54,999 nucleotides of DNA from positions 1 to 54,999 of the forward strand of contig JAGYPA010000021.1 in the NCBI GenBank assembly GCA_018399255.1, given 5' to 3'. The stretch comes from Spirochaetales bacterium (GTDB taxonomy: Bacteria; Spirochaetota; Spirochaetia; JABMQR01). The notes beneath the pieces were generated by a model, which saw nothing but the letters and a program-made list of their open reading frames with translations, searched no databases and was not told where the DNA came from. A program made the translations under genes and the position numbers. Shown one piece after another: positions 31,287 through 40,612 of this stretch. Each line of letters begins with the position of its first letter. The first letter of the stretch is position 1.

Positions 31287-31352
31287 GGCTGATACGTACG
31301 CCATGGCTGCATAGCAGCAGGCTGACAGGTACGCCCGTGCTGCACGGCAGCA
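31287..31352. repeat. 33-bp tandem duplication between convergent genes
   Basis: Two adjacent 33-bp units (31287-31319 and 31320-31352) share GGCTGA.A.GTACGCC..TGCTGCA..GCAGCA. Just upstream, GGATGGCCGGGG-type units repeat twice (31222-31278). GCAGCA/TGCTGC arms could form a weak hairpin between the convergent genes. Confidence 0.85.
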
Positions 31353-31362
31353 GGGTGCAGGA

Positions 31363-32025
31363 CTACGCCAGCTGGCCGGTCGCTTTCAGATACCCCTCGA
31401 GTTCGGTAATATAGCGGATCGTCGGGTAGGGGGAACCGGCATGTTTCCCATCCTCGTCGATAAGCAGCACCTGGCCGCCGAGGTCGATGAACGGCTGCAT
31501 GAAATTGATATTGTCATCGATGAAAAGCACCTGCTCCGCAGGAATCCTGATAGCATCGAGAGCGGTCCGGTAGGACTGCAAAGCCGGCTTGTTCTGAAAG
31601 TTGTAGTCGCGTATGTCGAAAATCTGCTCGAATTCCTGACGTATTCCCAGAGCCTCCAGCACCCGCTCGGCATGTTCGCGCACGGCGTTGGTAAGAATCG
31701 AGCGGCGGAAAGGCAGGCGCCTGAGCATCGCGGCGAGCTCGGGGTTGAGGGTAATGTAGTCGCCGATATCCTTCATGTGAATCCAGTCAAGGTAAGCCTC
31801 GATATCGGTAAGGCCGTGTTCGGCGATAAGCCAGGATATCGTCGCGCCGTGGGCGATAAAGCCTTTGGCCCGCAGCTCATCGGCCTCCTCCATGGTCAGG
31901 CTGAGATACCGGGCGACAAATTCAATAATACGCTGGTTAAAGGCGTGCTCAACCTTGCTCGATGCGGGGTACAAGGTATTATCCAAGTCAAAAAGTATGT
32001 ATTGCAGGGTTCTTTCTGTTTCCAT
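31363..32025 (-). CDS. HAD-superfamily phosphatase, pyrimidine 5'-nucleotidase type
   Basis: A 220-residue intact frame. Motif I is ILFDLDNTLYPASS, motif II the threonine in RRSILTNAVREHA, motif III the lysine in FQNKPALQSY, and motif IV is VLFIDDNINFMQPF. The helical cap after DNTLYP (EHAFNQRIIEFVARYLSL) is typical of the yeast SDT1 / pyrimidine 5'-nucleotidase subfamily. Probably dephosphorylates a nucleoside monophosphate or similar small molecule. Substrate unproven. Confidence 0.85.
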   Translation of the reverse strand: METERTLQYILFDLDNTLYPASSKVEHAFNQRIIEFVARYLSLTMEEADELRAKGFIAHGATISWLIAEHGLTDIEAYLDWIHMKDIGDYITLNPELAAMLRRLPFRRSILTNAVREHAERVLEALGIRQEFEQIFDIRDYNFQNKPALQSYRTALDAIRIPAEQVLFIDDNINFMQPFIDLGGQVLLIDEDGKHAGSPYPTIRYITELEGYLKATGQLA

Positions 32026-32174
32026 ACGAAAACTTAACCATAGATCGAAATTTTTAGCAACGGTTCAAAACAAGTTTTCTGTGCGGCAAAGCCTTGATAT
32101 TCAGGAATTTGCATAAAAAATGTATATAAAAAGTAAAAAAAACTGGTTTGGCGTCATTTAACGCCTATATTTTC

Positions 32175-32203
32175 TTGACAGCTATTTGGACCGTTGCTAT
32201 ACT
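32175..32203 (+). promoter_or_regulatory. Consensus sigma70 promoter of the outer-membrane protein gene
   Basis: TTGACA (32175-32180) and TATACT (32198-32203) are separated by exactly 17 bp. A leader of about 70 nt follows, with a GCGGG...CCTGCCCCG hairpin, ending in TAGGAGGAAGT before the ATG. This is the strongest promoter and ribosome-binding site combination seen in the window, consistent with a highly expressed gene. Confidence 0.8.
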
Positions 32204-32277
32204 TGTCGCAGTATAGCTAAATAAAAAAAAGGGACGATGCGGGTCATAGGCCTGCCCCGAAAATCTTAGGAGGAAGT

Positions 32278-33453
32278 ATGAAAAAACTTTCGATCTTACT
32301 TATGGTTCTTGTAATGGCAGGCGGATTTGCATTTGCTGCTGACATTGCTGTAACTGGTAGTGCAACTCTAGAAGCAGTAGCCGACCTCGACAATTCATCT
32401 TTCGGACTTGTTAACAGTACCTATACTGGTGATATCTCGTTTGCTCTGAATCTGGCTTCCGGATCCGGCTCAGCAGCCGGCGAAGGCGATATCTATGCAG
32501 AGATCGGTATCAGTGCCGGTATTGATGCATATGTAGATGGATATGATATTGATGGAAGCGGAACTGTTGGAGATGACGATGACGGAGAAGAATCAGCTCT
32601 GGACGAACTCAATGCTTGGGCCGCAGTGGACTATGCCCGCATTATTTCCGGCGACTGGACAATCGGCATCCTCGGATCCCCTGCTGAGTGGTCAAAAGCT
32701 GCATCTTACTACGATGACGATGCTGACGGCGCTGTTGATGATGATGACCTTGTTCTCGGTTTTGGCACAGGCCACGGCGTAACCGTTTCCTACCAGGACT
32801 ATACCATTGGTGCCGATTTTGATACCGAAGAAGCATGGGCTCTTTCAGTTGCAGGATCTTGGAACTGGCCGAAGGCGTAACTGCATCAGCTGGCTTAGCT
32901 TTTGACAACGATGCCGGTATTTTCCTTACCGGTGCCGCCGATCTGCTCGTTTCCGATATTACTGTAGCAGTAGCTGCCGATATCGATCTCAGCGATGGTT
33001 GCCTTTGATGCATCTGCTTCTGCAGTTTACGACATCGTAGCTGTTGATGTATACTATGGTGCTGAGCTTGCTGCCAAAGCAGCTGTAGACCTCGATCCTA
33101 TTTCTCTTACCGTTGACGTACGTGATATTATTAATACTCAGGACATTAACGTTTCTGCCTCAACAACTGTTGATGCTGCTGCAATCAGTGCAGGTTTCGG
33201 ATATGTTATCGACGGCGGAGCTTGGGACGTAAACGCATCAGTTGAATACACCCTTGATCAGGCTGTTGTGACATTGGGCGGAAGCTATAATTCAGCCAAG
33301 GTCCTTGCACTCAATGCCGGTATCTCTTCAGACTCCATTATCAATGGTGCAACTGTCAGCCTCGGTTATGCCGGCGACGACCTTACCAAAGCTGAAGGTG
33401 ATAGTGAAACTGATCTCGGCAAAATCACTGCAGGCGTAACAATATCACTCTAA
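32278..33453 (+). CDS. Outer-membrane beta-barrel-like protein (two compensating indels)
   Basis: About 392 residues with a signal peptide (MKKLSILLMVLVMAGGFAFA, cleavage before ADIAVTG). The mature part is alternating and Ala/Asp-rich with many short strands and ends in the aromatic-poor but amphipathic KITAGVTISL, consistent with a porin-like barrel. Two acidic stretches (GDDDDGEE near residue 100 and DDDADGAVDDDD near 145) may be Ca-binding loops. A base is missing near 32863 and one is extra near 32996; correction gives one frame. No specific family recognised. It carries its own promoter and terminator, so it is a monocistronic unit. Confidence 0.7.
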
Positions 33454-33483
33454 AGTAACTTAATATTATTTGCTATTACTATG

Positions 33484-33513
33484 GCTGATCCTTCGGGATC
33501 AGCTATTTTGTTT
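33484..33513 (+). terminator. Rho-independent terminator of the outer-membrane protein gene
   Basis: Perfect 8-bp stem GCTGATCC-TTCG-GGATCAGC with a stable TTCG loop, followed by TATTTTGTTT. It starts 30 bp after the stop codon. Confidence 0.9.
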
Positions 33514-33610
33514 GCCCTGCGGAGCCGATAAACCCGGCAAGACGCAGCGCTCGTCCGGGAGTACCCGGCAGCCGCTAAAAATCCAGGTCAGCGAATCGTC
33601 ATCGGGAGCC

Positions 33611-36158
33611 TCATTTTTCTTTTCTTCTGCGGGCTTTTCTCTGCCCCATCCTTAGCAGGGGTGACCGCCCGGACTGACTTTTTCCGAGGGGGCAGGGGCT
33701 GCAGCTGTCTGACCACTTTTTCTTGACGACCGCTGCTTTTGCATCTGGTTTCTGCCTGCCAGCTGCATCCGGTTTCCCGGCATCGGTCTTCAATGAATCA
33801 GTCTTCCCATGACTCCGGGCTTTCGGGCCTCAGGTTTATATGAGCCTCGGGGACCGCGCGCTGCCGCAGACGTATAATCCAGCAGCGGTGAATGCGCTTG
33901 TTGCGGGTGAAGTCCTCGGAACCGTCCGGTCGGTAATCTCTTCCACCACATAGCGGTCGGTGATAACAGGACTCAGCTCAAAATTCCTGTAGTTGTTGGA
34001 GAATATCAAGGTGCCGTCCTGCTCGAGGCGGCATGGTCGCGATCAGTTTCTCATGGTCGCGCTGAATATCCAGGACTTCCGGCCGGCTTTGGAGTTCGAA
34101 AAGGTGGGCGGGTCGAGAAAAATAAGATCGAAACGATGACGGTGCTCCTCGAGCCACTGCGTACAGTCGGCCTGATGAAACTGGTGAGCCATCCCGGTAA
34201 ATCCGTTCAGCTCCATATTCTTTTCAGCCCATCCAGATAGGTCCGGGAGGCGTCAACGGTCATTGTGCTCAGCGCTCCTCCGGCAGCCGCATGCACCGTA
34301 GCCGACCGGTATACCCGAAAAGGTTGAGAAAACGCTTGCCGTCACTCATATCCTTGATCATCTGGCGGACGGGACGATGATCGAGAAAGATGCCGGTATC
34401 GATATAATCGACAAAATTGACATAGAACATCAGCCCATGCTCCCGCATAATATAGAGCGGACTCGATTTTCCCTTCTGGTGTACTGCTTGCTGCCCTTCT
34501 GACGCTTTCGCTGCTTGACGAAAATCTGCTCATACGGGATTCCGGTAACCGGTTCACCCCGTCGACCATCTCCTGCAGGCGGATTCGGCCGCGGCGGGAT
34601 CTACCGTCAGCGGGAGCGTACTCCTGCAGATGGACCCAGCGGTCCTCGTAGATATCTATAGCCGCTGAATACCCGGCATATCGGCATCGTAGAGCCGGTA
34701 GGAGTAGCCCCCGAACGCTTGAAAAACGCCTTGAGCATTCGGCGGTTCTTGCGCAGACGGTTGGCGAACATCTCGGCGCCGGGGACAGCTCAGCAGTCTC
34801 CCGTTCGATGTGACGCTCTTCAGCTTTCGTCCGCATCGCTCCCGCTCCTCGGGAGAAAAAATCGAATAGTGGGCGACCGTGCATTTGAGGCCCCCGTTGA
34901 AAAGCGAATTGGTGCTGTCAGGCTTCATCCGGAGATTGCGCAGCAGATCGGGTTCGCCGCAGATCAGGCTGATGCGCCAGCCGGGGAATATGGCTGCCAG
35001 GGTTTCTCCCGTTTTCCGGTAGAGGGTTTCGAGATCGGGGGTCCTGAAGCTTACCTGGCCCCCCTCGTTCCGGGGCCTTTCGCTGTGAGCACCGCCGTCT
35101 TTGAGGCGTGGGACATTGCTGGTTCGTGGGCCTTCGCTGTTGCGAAGGCCTTCGCTGGTGGGACCATCGTCACTGCGAAGGCCGCCGCTGCTGCGGATCC
35201 CATAGGGCGGATCGCTGACGATAATCCCTGCCGGTACCGGAACTGATTCCCTTCCCAGCCGGGTAATATCGCGAACAGCAAACGAGATATGATCTTCCAC
35301 CCCGGCGTTGAACGCGTGGGATTCGGCGGCCTGAACCGAACGCCGATCGATATCCCAGCCGTAGATAGGGGGTACCGAGCCGGATCCGACAAGCTTCCGC
35401 TCGCGGGCTTCAGTGAGCAGGCGCTCCCACAACGGCGCATCATGCCCTTTCCAGATGAGAAACGCATAGGTGTCGGGATGCAGGAGCCCGGGGGCACAGT
35501 CTGATGCCATAAGTGCCGCCTCGATGGGAATCGTCCCGGATCCGCAGAAGGGATCTATCAGGGGTTTTCCCTCAGCGGCAGCCCCCGGCCAGCCGGCACG
35601 CAGCAGCAGGGCCGATGCCGTGTGCTCCTTCATGGAGACTGCGGAATCGCTGCGCCGATAGCCTCGCCGGTGCAGGCTCTCGCCGGTCAGATCAATGTAA
35701 AAATACCCGTTCAGTCCGTCAATATGCACCTGTACCCGTAAATCCGGCGTTTCGGTATCAACATAGGGTCGCGCATCATGAATTTCGCGCATCTGATCGG
35801 CAATGGCATCCTTTACCTTGAGGGCTCCGAAGCGGGAATCCCGCAGCCAGCGGGAACCGCGTACCGTGGCATACACGGCGAAGCTTTTGTCCGGGGTCAG
35901 GTGCTCGAACCAGGGAACGGCCATTGCCCGGTGGTAGAGCTGGTCGCCCGATTCTATTCCCTCTCCGGTTCCGATAAGCAGGAGCAGGCGGGAGGCAGTA
36001 CGGGACCAGAGGGCAAAACGATAGGCTGTCTCGAGGGAGCCTTCAAACTCGACCCCGCCGGGCACGACGCTGATTGATTCGGGATCTGCCCCGGCCTGAC
36101 GGGCTTCCTCAGCGGCGAGGTCGTTAATATTGGCTGCGGTAGCCGCAAAAAATTTCAT
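33611..36158 (-). CDS. rlmL: RlmKL-type 23S rRNA methyltransferase, frameshifted in the second half
   Basis: The RlmL half (from ATG 36158, AAGGAA upstream) is intact: ferredoxin-like/THUMP N terminus ([18 protein letters not shown]), [19 protein letters not shown] and the catalytic [11 protein letters not shown]. The second half (below about 34900) corresponds to Rlm[43 protein letters not shown] and [15 protein letters not shown]. It has about eight indels and ends in a Lys/Ala/Pro-rich tail at 33611. The fused enzyme makes m2G2445 and m7G2069 in E. coli. A repetitive 35-40 residue insert follows directly after SDPPYG. It lies 63 bp downstream of hslO, probably in one operon. Confidence 0.85.
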
Positions 36159-36221
36159 GTCAGTATTCCTTTTCCAGGCAGCATGGTTCGCTGCTGCATC
36201 AGATTATCGTGATCGTCGTGA

Positions 36222-37154
36222 TCAGGCCAGCACCTTGCGAAGCTCATCCTCGCTGAAGGCGTACACGGTTGCACAGTTGTGGCAGACAACTTCCAGGGGG
36301 AAGGGACCTTCGTTCAGGATCGATTCCCGGGTCTCGCCCTTCATCGAGCTGATAAAATCAAGAAACCGTGAACGCTCGCAGGGGCAGAAGAACCCGATAT
36401 CATCGGTGCCGATCATTCTGGGGGAAAAGTCTGAGAAGGTGGTGCGGATAAGATCGGCCGGGCTGTCGTCTGCATCCTTGTGGTCGGCAAACCACTGTCC
36501 TATTGAGGGCATGGAACAGGCTGCTGCCTCCACTTCTGCAAGCAGATTGTCGTCTGCTCCCGGCATCACCTGGAGGAAGAGCCCCCCGGCGCCTGCGAGT
36601 TCTCCCTGTCGGTCAAACTGGACGCTGAGAAAAAAGAGGGTGGGCATCTGTTCTGATTCCAGAAAATGGTTGGCCAGGTCCTTGGCAATGCTCCCGTTTT
36701 TCATCATGGTCTGTCCGGTAACCGGCTGCCGGGCGCCTTCAAGCGTACGGGTTACTGTCAGGAAGCCGGGACCGAAGAAGGGCGACATATCGAAGCTTTC
36801 CAGCGGAGCCTCGATCGGTACGGGGTTCTGGTAGAGAAATCCGCGCACATCGCCGCTGGCTGATGCTTCTACCGTGAGTCCTTTCACCGGACCGGCGCAT
36901 TCGATGGAGAAGCCGATCTTGTCCCGTCCTTTGAGCATGGCCGTAAGCAGTCCGGCTGCCATATAGGCATGCCCGAGTATGTAGGTTTCAAGGATTCCCG
37001 TTTCATGGTTGGCCCGCATCGATTCCAGCATTCGGGTACCGTGCAGCAGTGAGCCGCGAATAGTGCCGTCTTTCAGCAGGAACCGGTCAATTCTGTCGGG
37101 CTGCAGGGTCTTCAGGTAGGTTTCTCTGGTTTTTGTGAGCGTTTTCTGGATCAT
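36222..37154 (-). CDS. hslO: Hsp33 redox-regulated chaperone
   Basis: A 310-residue intact frame. The N-terminal part contains IRGSLLHGTRMLESMRANHE and the membrane-free Hsp33 fold, with GQWFADHKD and the end ILNEGPFPLEVVCHNCATVY. The zinc switch shows FFCPCERSRFL (C-x-C) and CHNC (C-x-x-C), the four redox cysteines of Hsp33. Oxidation releases zinc and activates holdase function in the cytoplasm. It starts at ATG 37154 with GGAG upstream. The gap upstream (37155-37484) contains no other gene. Confidence 0.93.
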   Translation of the reverse strand: MIQKTLTKTRETYLKTLQPDRIDRFLLKDGTIRGSLLHGTRMLESMRANHETGILETYILGHAYMAAGLLTAMLKGRDKIGFSIECAGPVKGLTVEASASGDVRGFLYQNPVPIEAPLESFDMSPFFGPGFLTVTRTLEGARQPVTGQTMMKNGSIAKDLANHFLESEQMPTLFFLSVQFDRQGELAGAGGLFLQVMPGADDNLLAEVEAAACSMPSIGQWFADHKDADDSPADLIRTTFSDFSPRMIGTDDIGFFCPCERSRFLDFISSMKGETRESILNEGPFPLEVVCHNCATVYAFSEDELRKVLA

Positions 37155-37484
37155 CAGTTTGCAGTTTCTCCGTAACCAGCTTCCGCTTTACGGCAGGCTC
37201 CTAGCGGTTCCTGCAGGGAAAGCTGTTCCCTTGATATACCACAACGCGGGCAGAAAGGCAATGCAGGAAACAGCCTCCGTCCGGACAGGGGAAGACGGTT
37301 GAGCGGGTTATGGACATATGCCAGTTAGACTCTGTATTTGTAGTCCTTGCACTTTTGATTAAACTGCAAAACTGCTATTTGAGCATGAAAACCCTAGGTC
37401 TGGAAAATTCTATTACAGAGTGCGGCAGAAAAAAATATGCAATTACCACTACACTTTTACCTGATTTAGTAGTATAGTGAATTA
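37155..37484. other. Divergent intergenic region, 330 bp
   Basis: Lies between hslO (leftward) and the XRE gene (rightward) and becomes AT-rich towards the right. The only element I can support is a TATAGT box at 37473-37478, 6 nt before the XRE start codon, giving a probable leaderless transcript. No small RNA or operator palindrome is evident. Confidence 0.4.
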
Positions 37485-37784
37485 ATGAGTAAATATGTTC
37501 CAGATTTACAGAAAGTTTTTATCAGTAATCTGAAACGGTTCAGAAAGTCGAAAGGACTGTCACAAGCAAAACTCGCTGAGCTCTGCAGTATTTCTGCGGG
37601 TTTTGTAGGGGAGATTGAAGTGGGTAGGAGCTTCCCTTCAGTCAAAACTTTGGAGAAGTTTTCCCAGATCCTCGAAGTAAAACCATTTGAGTTTTTCGTG
37701 GATCCTGATGACAGAAAACCCTCAAGTCAGGAAGAGGTACTCTACATTCTTGACCGGGTAAAAGACTACATCCGATTGACTTGA
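37485..37784 (+). CDS. XRE-family transcriptional regulator
   Basis: A 99-residue intact frame. An HTH_3 domain occupies residues about 10-66 (LKRFRKSKGLSQAKLAELCSI, SAGFVGEIEVGRSFPSVKTL), with a short C-terminal extension (EVLYILDRVKDYIRL) of the type that dimerises. It resembles restriction-modification controller proteins and small orphan repressors, but no restriction genes adjoin it. The promoter leaves no room for a ribosome-binding site, as in several C-protein genes. Targets unknown. Confidence 0.85.
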   Translation: MSKYVPDLQKVFISNLKRFRKSKGLSQAKLAELCSISAGFVGEIEVGRSFPSVKTLEKFSQILEVKPFEFFVDPDDRKPSSQEEVLYILDRVKDYIRLT

Positions 37785-37830
37785 ATCGTCTAAGGCTGAT
37801 GAAAAGGCTGGAGAACACCGCTTTACTAAG

Positions 37831-37872
37831 AAAACCGTTATCCTACAGGTTGCTGCAGGGTGGCGGTTTTAT
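37831..37872 (+). terminator. Possible terminator after the XRE gene
   Basis: AAAACCGTTATCC (37831-37843) pairs with GGGTGGCGGTTTT (37858-37870), 13 pairs including G-U. Only a short T-run follows, so termination strength is uncertain. Confidence 0.5.
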
Positions 37873-38106
37873 CCGATTACAGGCTGAGCCAGGCAGCGCA
37901 CAGTTGTGAGCCATGCTGAGCAAACATACCAGGTGTGCCAGCGCCTTTCATAACGAAAAGGTTCAACCGCATGAAAATATACAGTTGGTCAGGAGGGGTT
38001 TCGGCGGGTCTCCTAGCCAAGAGCCACCAGTGGTGACAGAAATACACAATATTTCAAACTGAAATCCTTCTGGATTTGCCAAATCCGCGGTAGTATCCAC
38101 TTTTTA

Positions 38107-38445
38107 TTCCCCGATAAACGAGAAGGCAGTTATCGCGATGGTTCCAACGGTCTGCAGGACGCTCCGCCTTCGGGGGCCGGCTTCGCTTGCCCTTTGAGAT
38201 ACCGCCGCAGGGTGCTGCGAATACCGCCGCAGGGTACTGCAGGCCATGCCCGCAGGGTACTGCGAATACCGCCATGAGGTACTGCGAATACCACCGCCGC
38301 AAGTGCGAATGCCGCCGCAATTACTGCGAATACCGCCGCAGAGTACTGCAGTTGCCCGCGCAGAGCGGAACCCGGTACGAGACCTCGAGGTCCATTCCCT
38401 TCGGGAATGCCTAAGGTCAAGTTCTTGACCCGTACCTTTCATTTA
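38107..38445 (-). repeat. Repeat A copy 4, CCGCAG hairpin expanded
   Basis: Minus-strand copy starting ATGAAAGGTACGGG at 38442 and ending GGGGAAT near 38107. The GCATTCCC-GAA-GGGAATG hairpin is present. The CCGCAG/CTGCGG hairpin, single in copies 1 and 3, is expanded to about seven units of roughly 22 bp (TACCGCCGCAGGGTACTGCG type, 38199-38350). A diverged host repeat (GCTCTTGCAAAAGC and TTCAAAATGCGGCATTTGAA, 38448-38505) adjoins its 5' end. Confidence 0.8.
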
Positions 38446-38554
38446 AGGCTCTTGCAAAAGCAGAAGCGATGTCATTCAGGCTTAATTCAAAATGCGGCAT
38501 TTGAAGGTAATCATTGCCAACATATTTTACCGAACGACGTGCTACGGGCATACA

Positions 38555-39310
38555 CGTCGATGCCAGAGCACACGAAAACAGCCCTCAGGCTGCCTTAAAA
38601 GCGGGCGCTCAGAAGCAGGAGTGATTAGTTCAAAAATCCCCCAGTTCCTAAATCGATCTCCCTCCCTGTTTTTGGGAAATCCGGAAATCTCCTCCTTCTT
38701 TATCTTATTTTGAGATATTTCCGTAAACGAAGAACTGTCATGCCTATCATGACTATCATGACTATCATGAGTGCAAAGGAGGGCAGGATTGCATGGGTTG
38801 TCAGGGTTGCATAGGAGGCTATGATTGAAAAAGAGGGCAAGCATGGTGGAAATCGGTTTAGGGTCCGGCTCAACTCCTACACATGTCACTTTGCAGTAGC
38901 GGGAATTAATAAGGTTTTGCAGGGCAGGCCTGCTGAGAGGGTCACGAGCAAGCCACAATAAACACGTGTCGCACGAGGAGGGCGGAATTTGCAAGGGACA
39001 GGGGCGAATAAACTATATCTTGAACAGTGCGAAACACACGTTTATACACGGTAAACCAGCTGATCGAGGAAGCATCATAGGATCGGCCGCTGCTCGTTAT
39101 TGACTCACGTGTATATTGAGCCGACCTTAGCAGGCTTGGAGGCAGGTCACTGGGCGGGTTTTCCAGGTGCAAATTCCTACTCGTGCGACATGTGTAAAGT
39201 GAGGCTGCCTTAAGCGCCCGGCGGGCGCTCAGAAGCGGAGGAAATTGGATTTCTAAAGAAATCCGATTTCCTCCTTCTTCTTGGGAAATCTAATTTCCTC
39301 CTTTGGGCCC
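38555..39310. repeat. Repeat B copy 2 with flanking hairpin cluster
   Basis: Sites resembling CACATGTCGCACGAGTAG lie at 38880-38899 (degenerate), 38963-38980, 39092-39113 (inverted) and 39177-39194 (inverted). This is the same order as copy 1. GCGCCCGGCGGGCGC (39212-39226) and a GGAGGAAATTGG...CCGATTTCCTCC hairpin (39236-39276) follow. A second outer edge (GCCTTAAAAGCGGGCGCTCA, 38590-38609) lies upstream, and an 11-bp CATGACTATCA repeat at 38741-38770. Confidence 0.7.
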
Positions 39311-39319
39311 AAGGCCAAA

Positions 39320-39490
39320 GGCGTCACAGAAATGGATGTAGAGCTGGATGTAGAGATGGGGGTAGAATTCCAACACCCAGACGCAAGGGTGACAGAGGTA
39401 AAAGCCTTTGAACAGTCCGGGATGCAGCTGATCATTGAGCAGGCGCAGCAGGCTTGCAGACTTTACCGCGAATGCGGAGGATGCCGATGA
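39320..39490 (+). CDS. Small frame with VEMDVEL-type repeat, doubtful
   Basis: A short open frame reads TEMDVELDVEMGVEFQHPD, then ARVTEVKAFEQSGMQLIIEQ and ends LYRECGGCR. The beginning is a GATGTAGAG microrepeat. No ribosome-binding site or family match is visible, and it is wedged between two repeats. It could be a remnant. Confidence 0.2.
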   Translation, partial: GVTEMDVELDVEMGVEFQHPDARVTEVKAFEQSGMQLIIEQAQQACRLYRECGGCR

Positions 39491-39654
39491 CCAGGCGGTA
39501 GTACTATTTCCAGTACCTCCCATGCCGGCTGAATGTGGTTCTTAAGCAAATTATCCTTGTAGTTGGAGTCCGGGTTAAAACTCTCGAAAGAATGATGCCC
39601 GGTCTCTTTTCTCCTTTCTTAAAACTACCAACAATTTTGCTGGGCTTTCTTTCC

Positions 39655-40303
39655 ATTCCCAAAACAAGCGGAGAAGAGGGAGGGATGGAACCAACTTGTT
39701 GGTTCCATTTCCAACAGTGCCGGGATCGTGGGTAGCTTCGCCGGGGGCGACTCGCTTACTTGCTGGTCTGCTGCCGGATTTTTGGAAGTACCGCCGCAGG
39801 GGTACTGCGAATACCGCCGCAGGGTACTGCGAATACCGCCACCAAATACTGCGAATACCGCCGCAGAGTACGGGCTACCGCAGTGTCCCTGCGAATACCG
39901 CCACAGGTACTGCGGGCCGCCGCAGGAGTACGCTGCGAATATAAGAGTGATGCTGCGAATACCGCCGCAGAGTACTGCGGGCTTACGCCTTGAAATTGCT
40001 GCGAATACCGCCGCAGGGCTGCGAATACCGCCGGTGCTGATACCGCCGCAGGGTACTGCGAATACCGCCGCAGAGTGCTGCGAGTACGCCGTGCTGCGGC
40101 CGCCGCAGGGTACTGCGGGTACCGCCGCAGGGTACTGCGAAAGAATACCGCCGCAGTTGCTGCGAATACCACCGCCGCAGGGTACTGCGAATACCGCCGT
40201 GGTACTGCGAGAATACCCCTGAGAGAGGGGCGGAACAGGCACGGCACCTCGGGTCTTCCGGGAAGGCTTGCAAGTTCTTGACCCGGGTATTGATACCTTT
40301 CAC
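39655..40303 (-). repeat. Repeat A copy 5, strongly expanded hairpin satellite
   Basis: Ends are preserved: TGAAAGGTATCAATACCCGG at the right and TTTTGGGAAT near 39655. GGAACCAAC-AA-GTTGGTTCC is fully paired here. Between about 39780 and 40215 the CCGCAGGGTACTGCGG-type hairpin is repeated about fifteen times with a period of about 22-24 bp and scattered indels. The element is thereby more than twice the length of copy 1. Confidence 0.85.
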
Positions 40304-40612
40304 TCTCACCAGGTTTTCCCTCACATGCGCCCTCGAATTTGCCCTCGAATTTGCCCTCGAATGCGCCCTCGAATTTGCTCCCCGGCCCCCACTGGACCCT
40401 TGGCTGTGAATATTCTGCACAGGGCAGGTCATATGCCTCTAAGCTACCGCAAGAGGTTTAGGAACCCACCCCAGACAGGGTGGAACCGTCGTGAAAATGG
40501 CTGAGTCCCCTCCCCGCAAGGGCTAAATGCCCAAGAAACCGCCTGCAAGCGTTCCTGGTGAAACGCCTGCACTAATTTGTTTGCCATTGGCACGCTATTT
40601 GCTAATGTCAGC
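40304..40612. repeat. Gap before the efflux operon with a 12-bp tandem repeat
   Basis: About five units of GCCCTCGAATTT type occupy 40327-40378. The remainder (40379-40612) is the presumed leader of the TolC gene. A TTGCCA at 40581-40586 lies 16 bp from TAATGT at 40603-40608, but this is too close to the start codon to be convincing. Confidence 0.7.

Noticed and set aside
39780..40215. Regular 22-24 bp repeats that resemble a CRISPR array
   Set aside because: There are no unique spacers of constant length between the units, each unit is itself a hairpin of repeat A, and no cas genes are present.
40581..40612. sigma70 promoter immediately before the TolC gene
   Set aside because: The TAATGT box would place the transcript start inside the coding region. 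The true operon promoter was not found.
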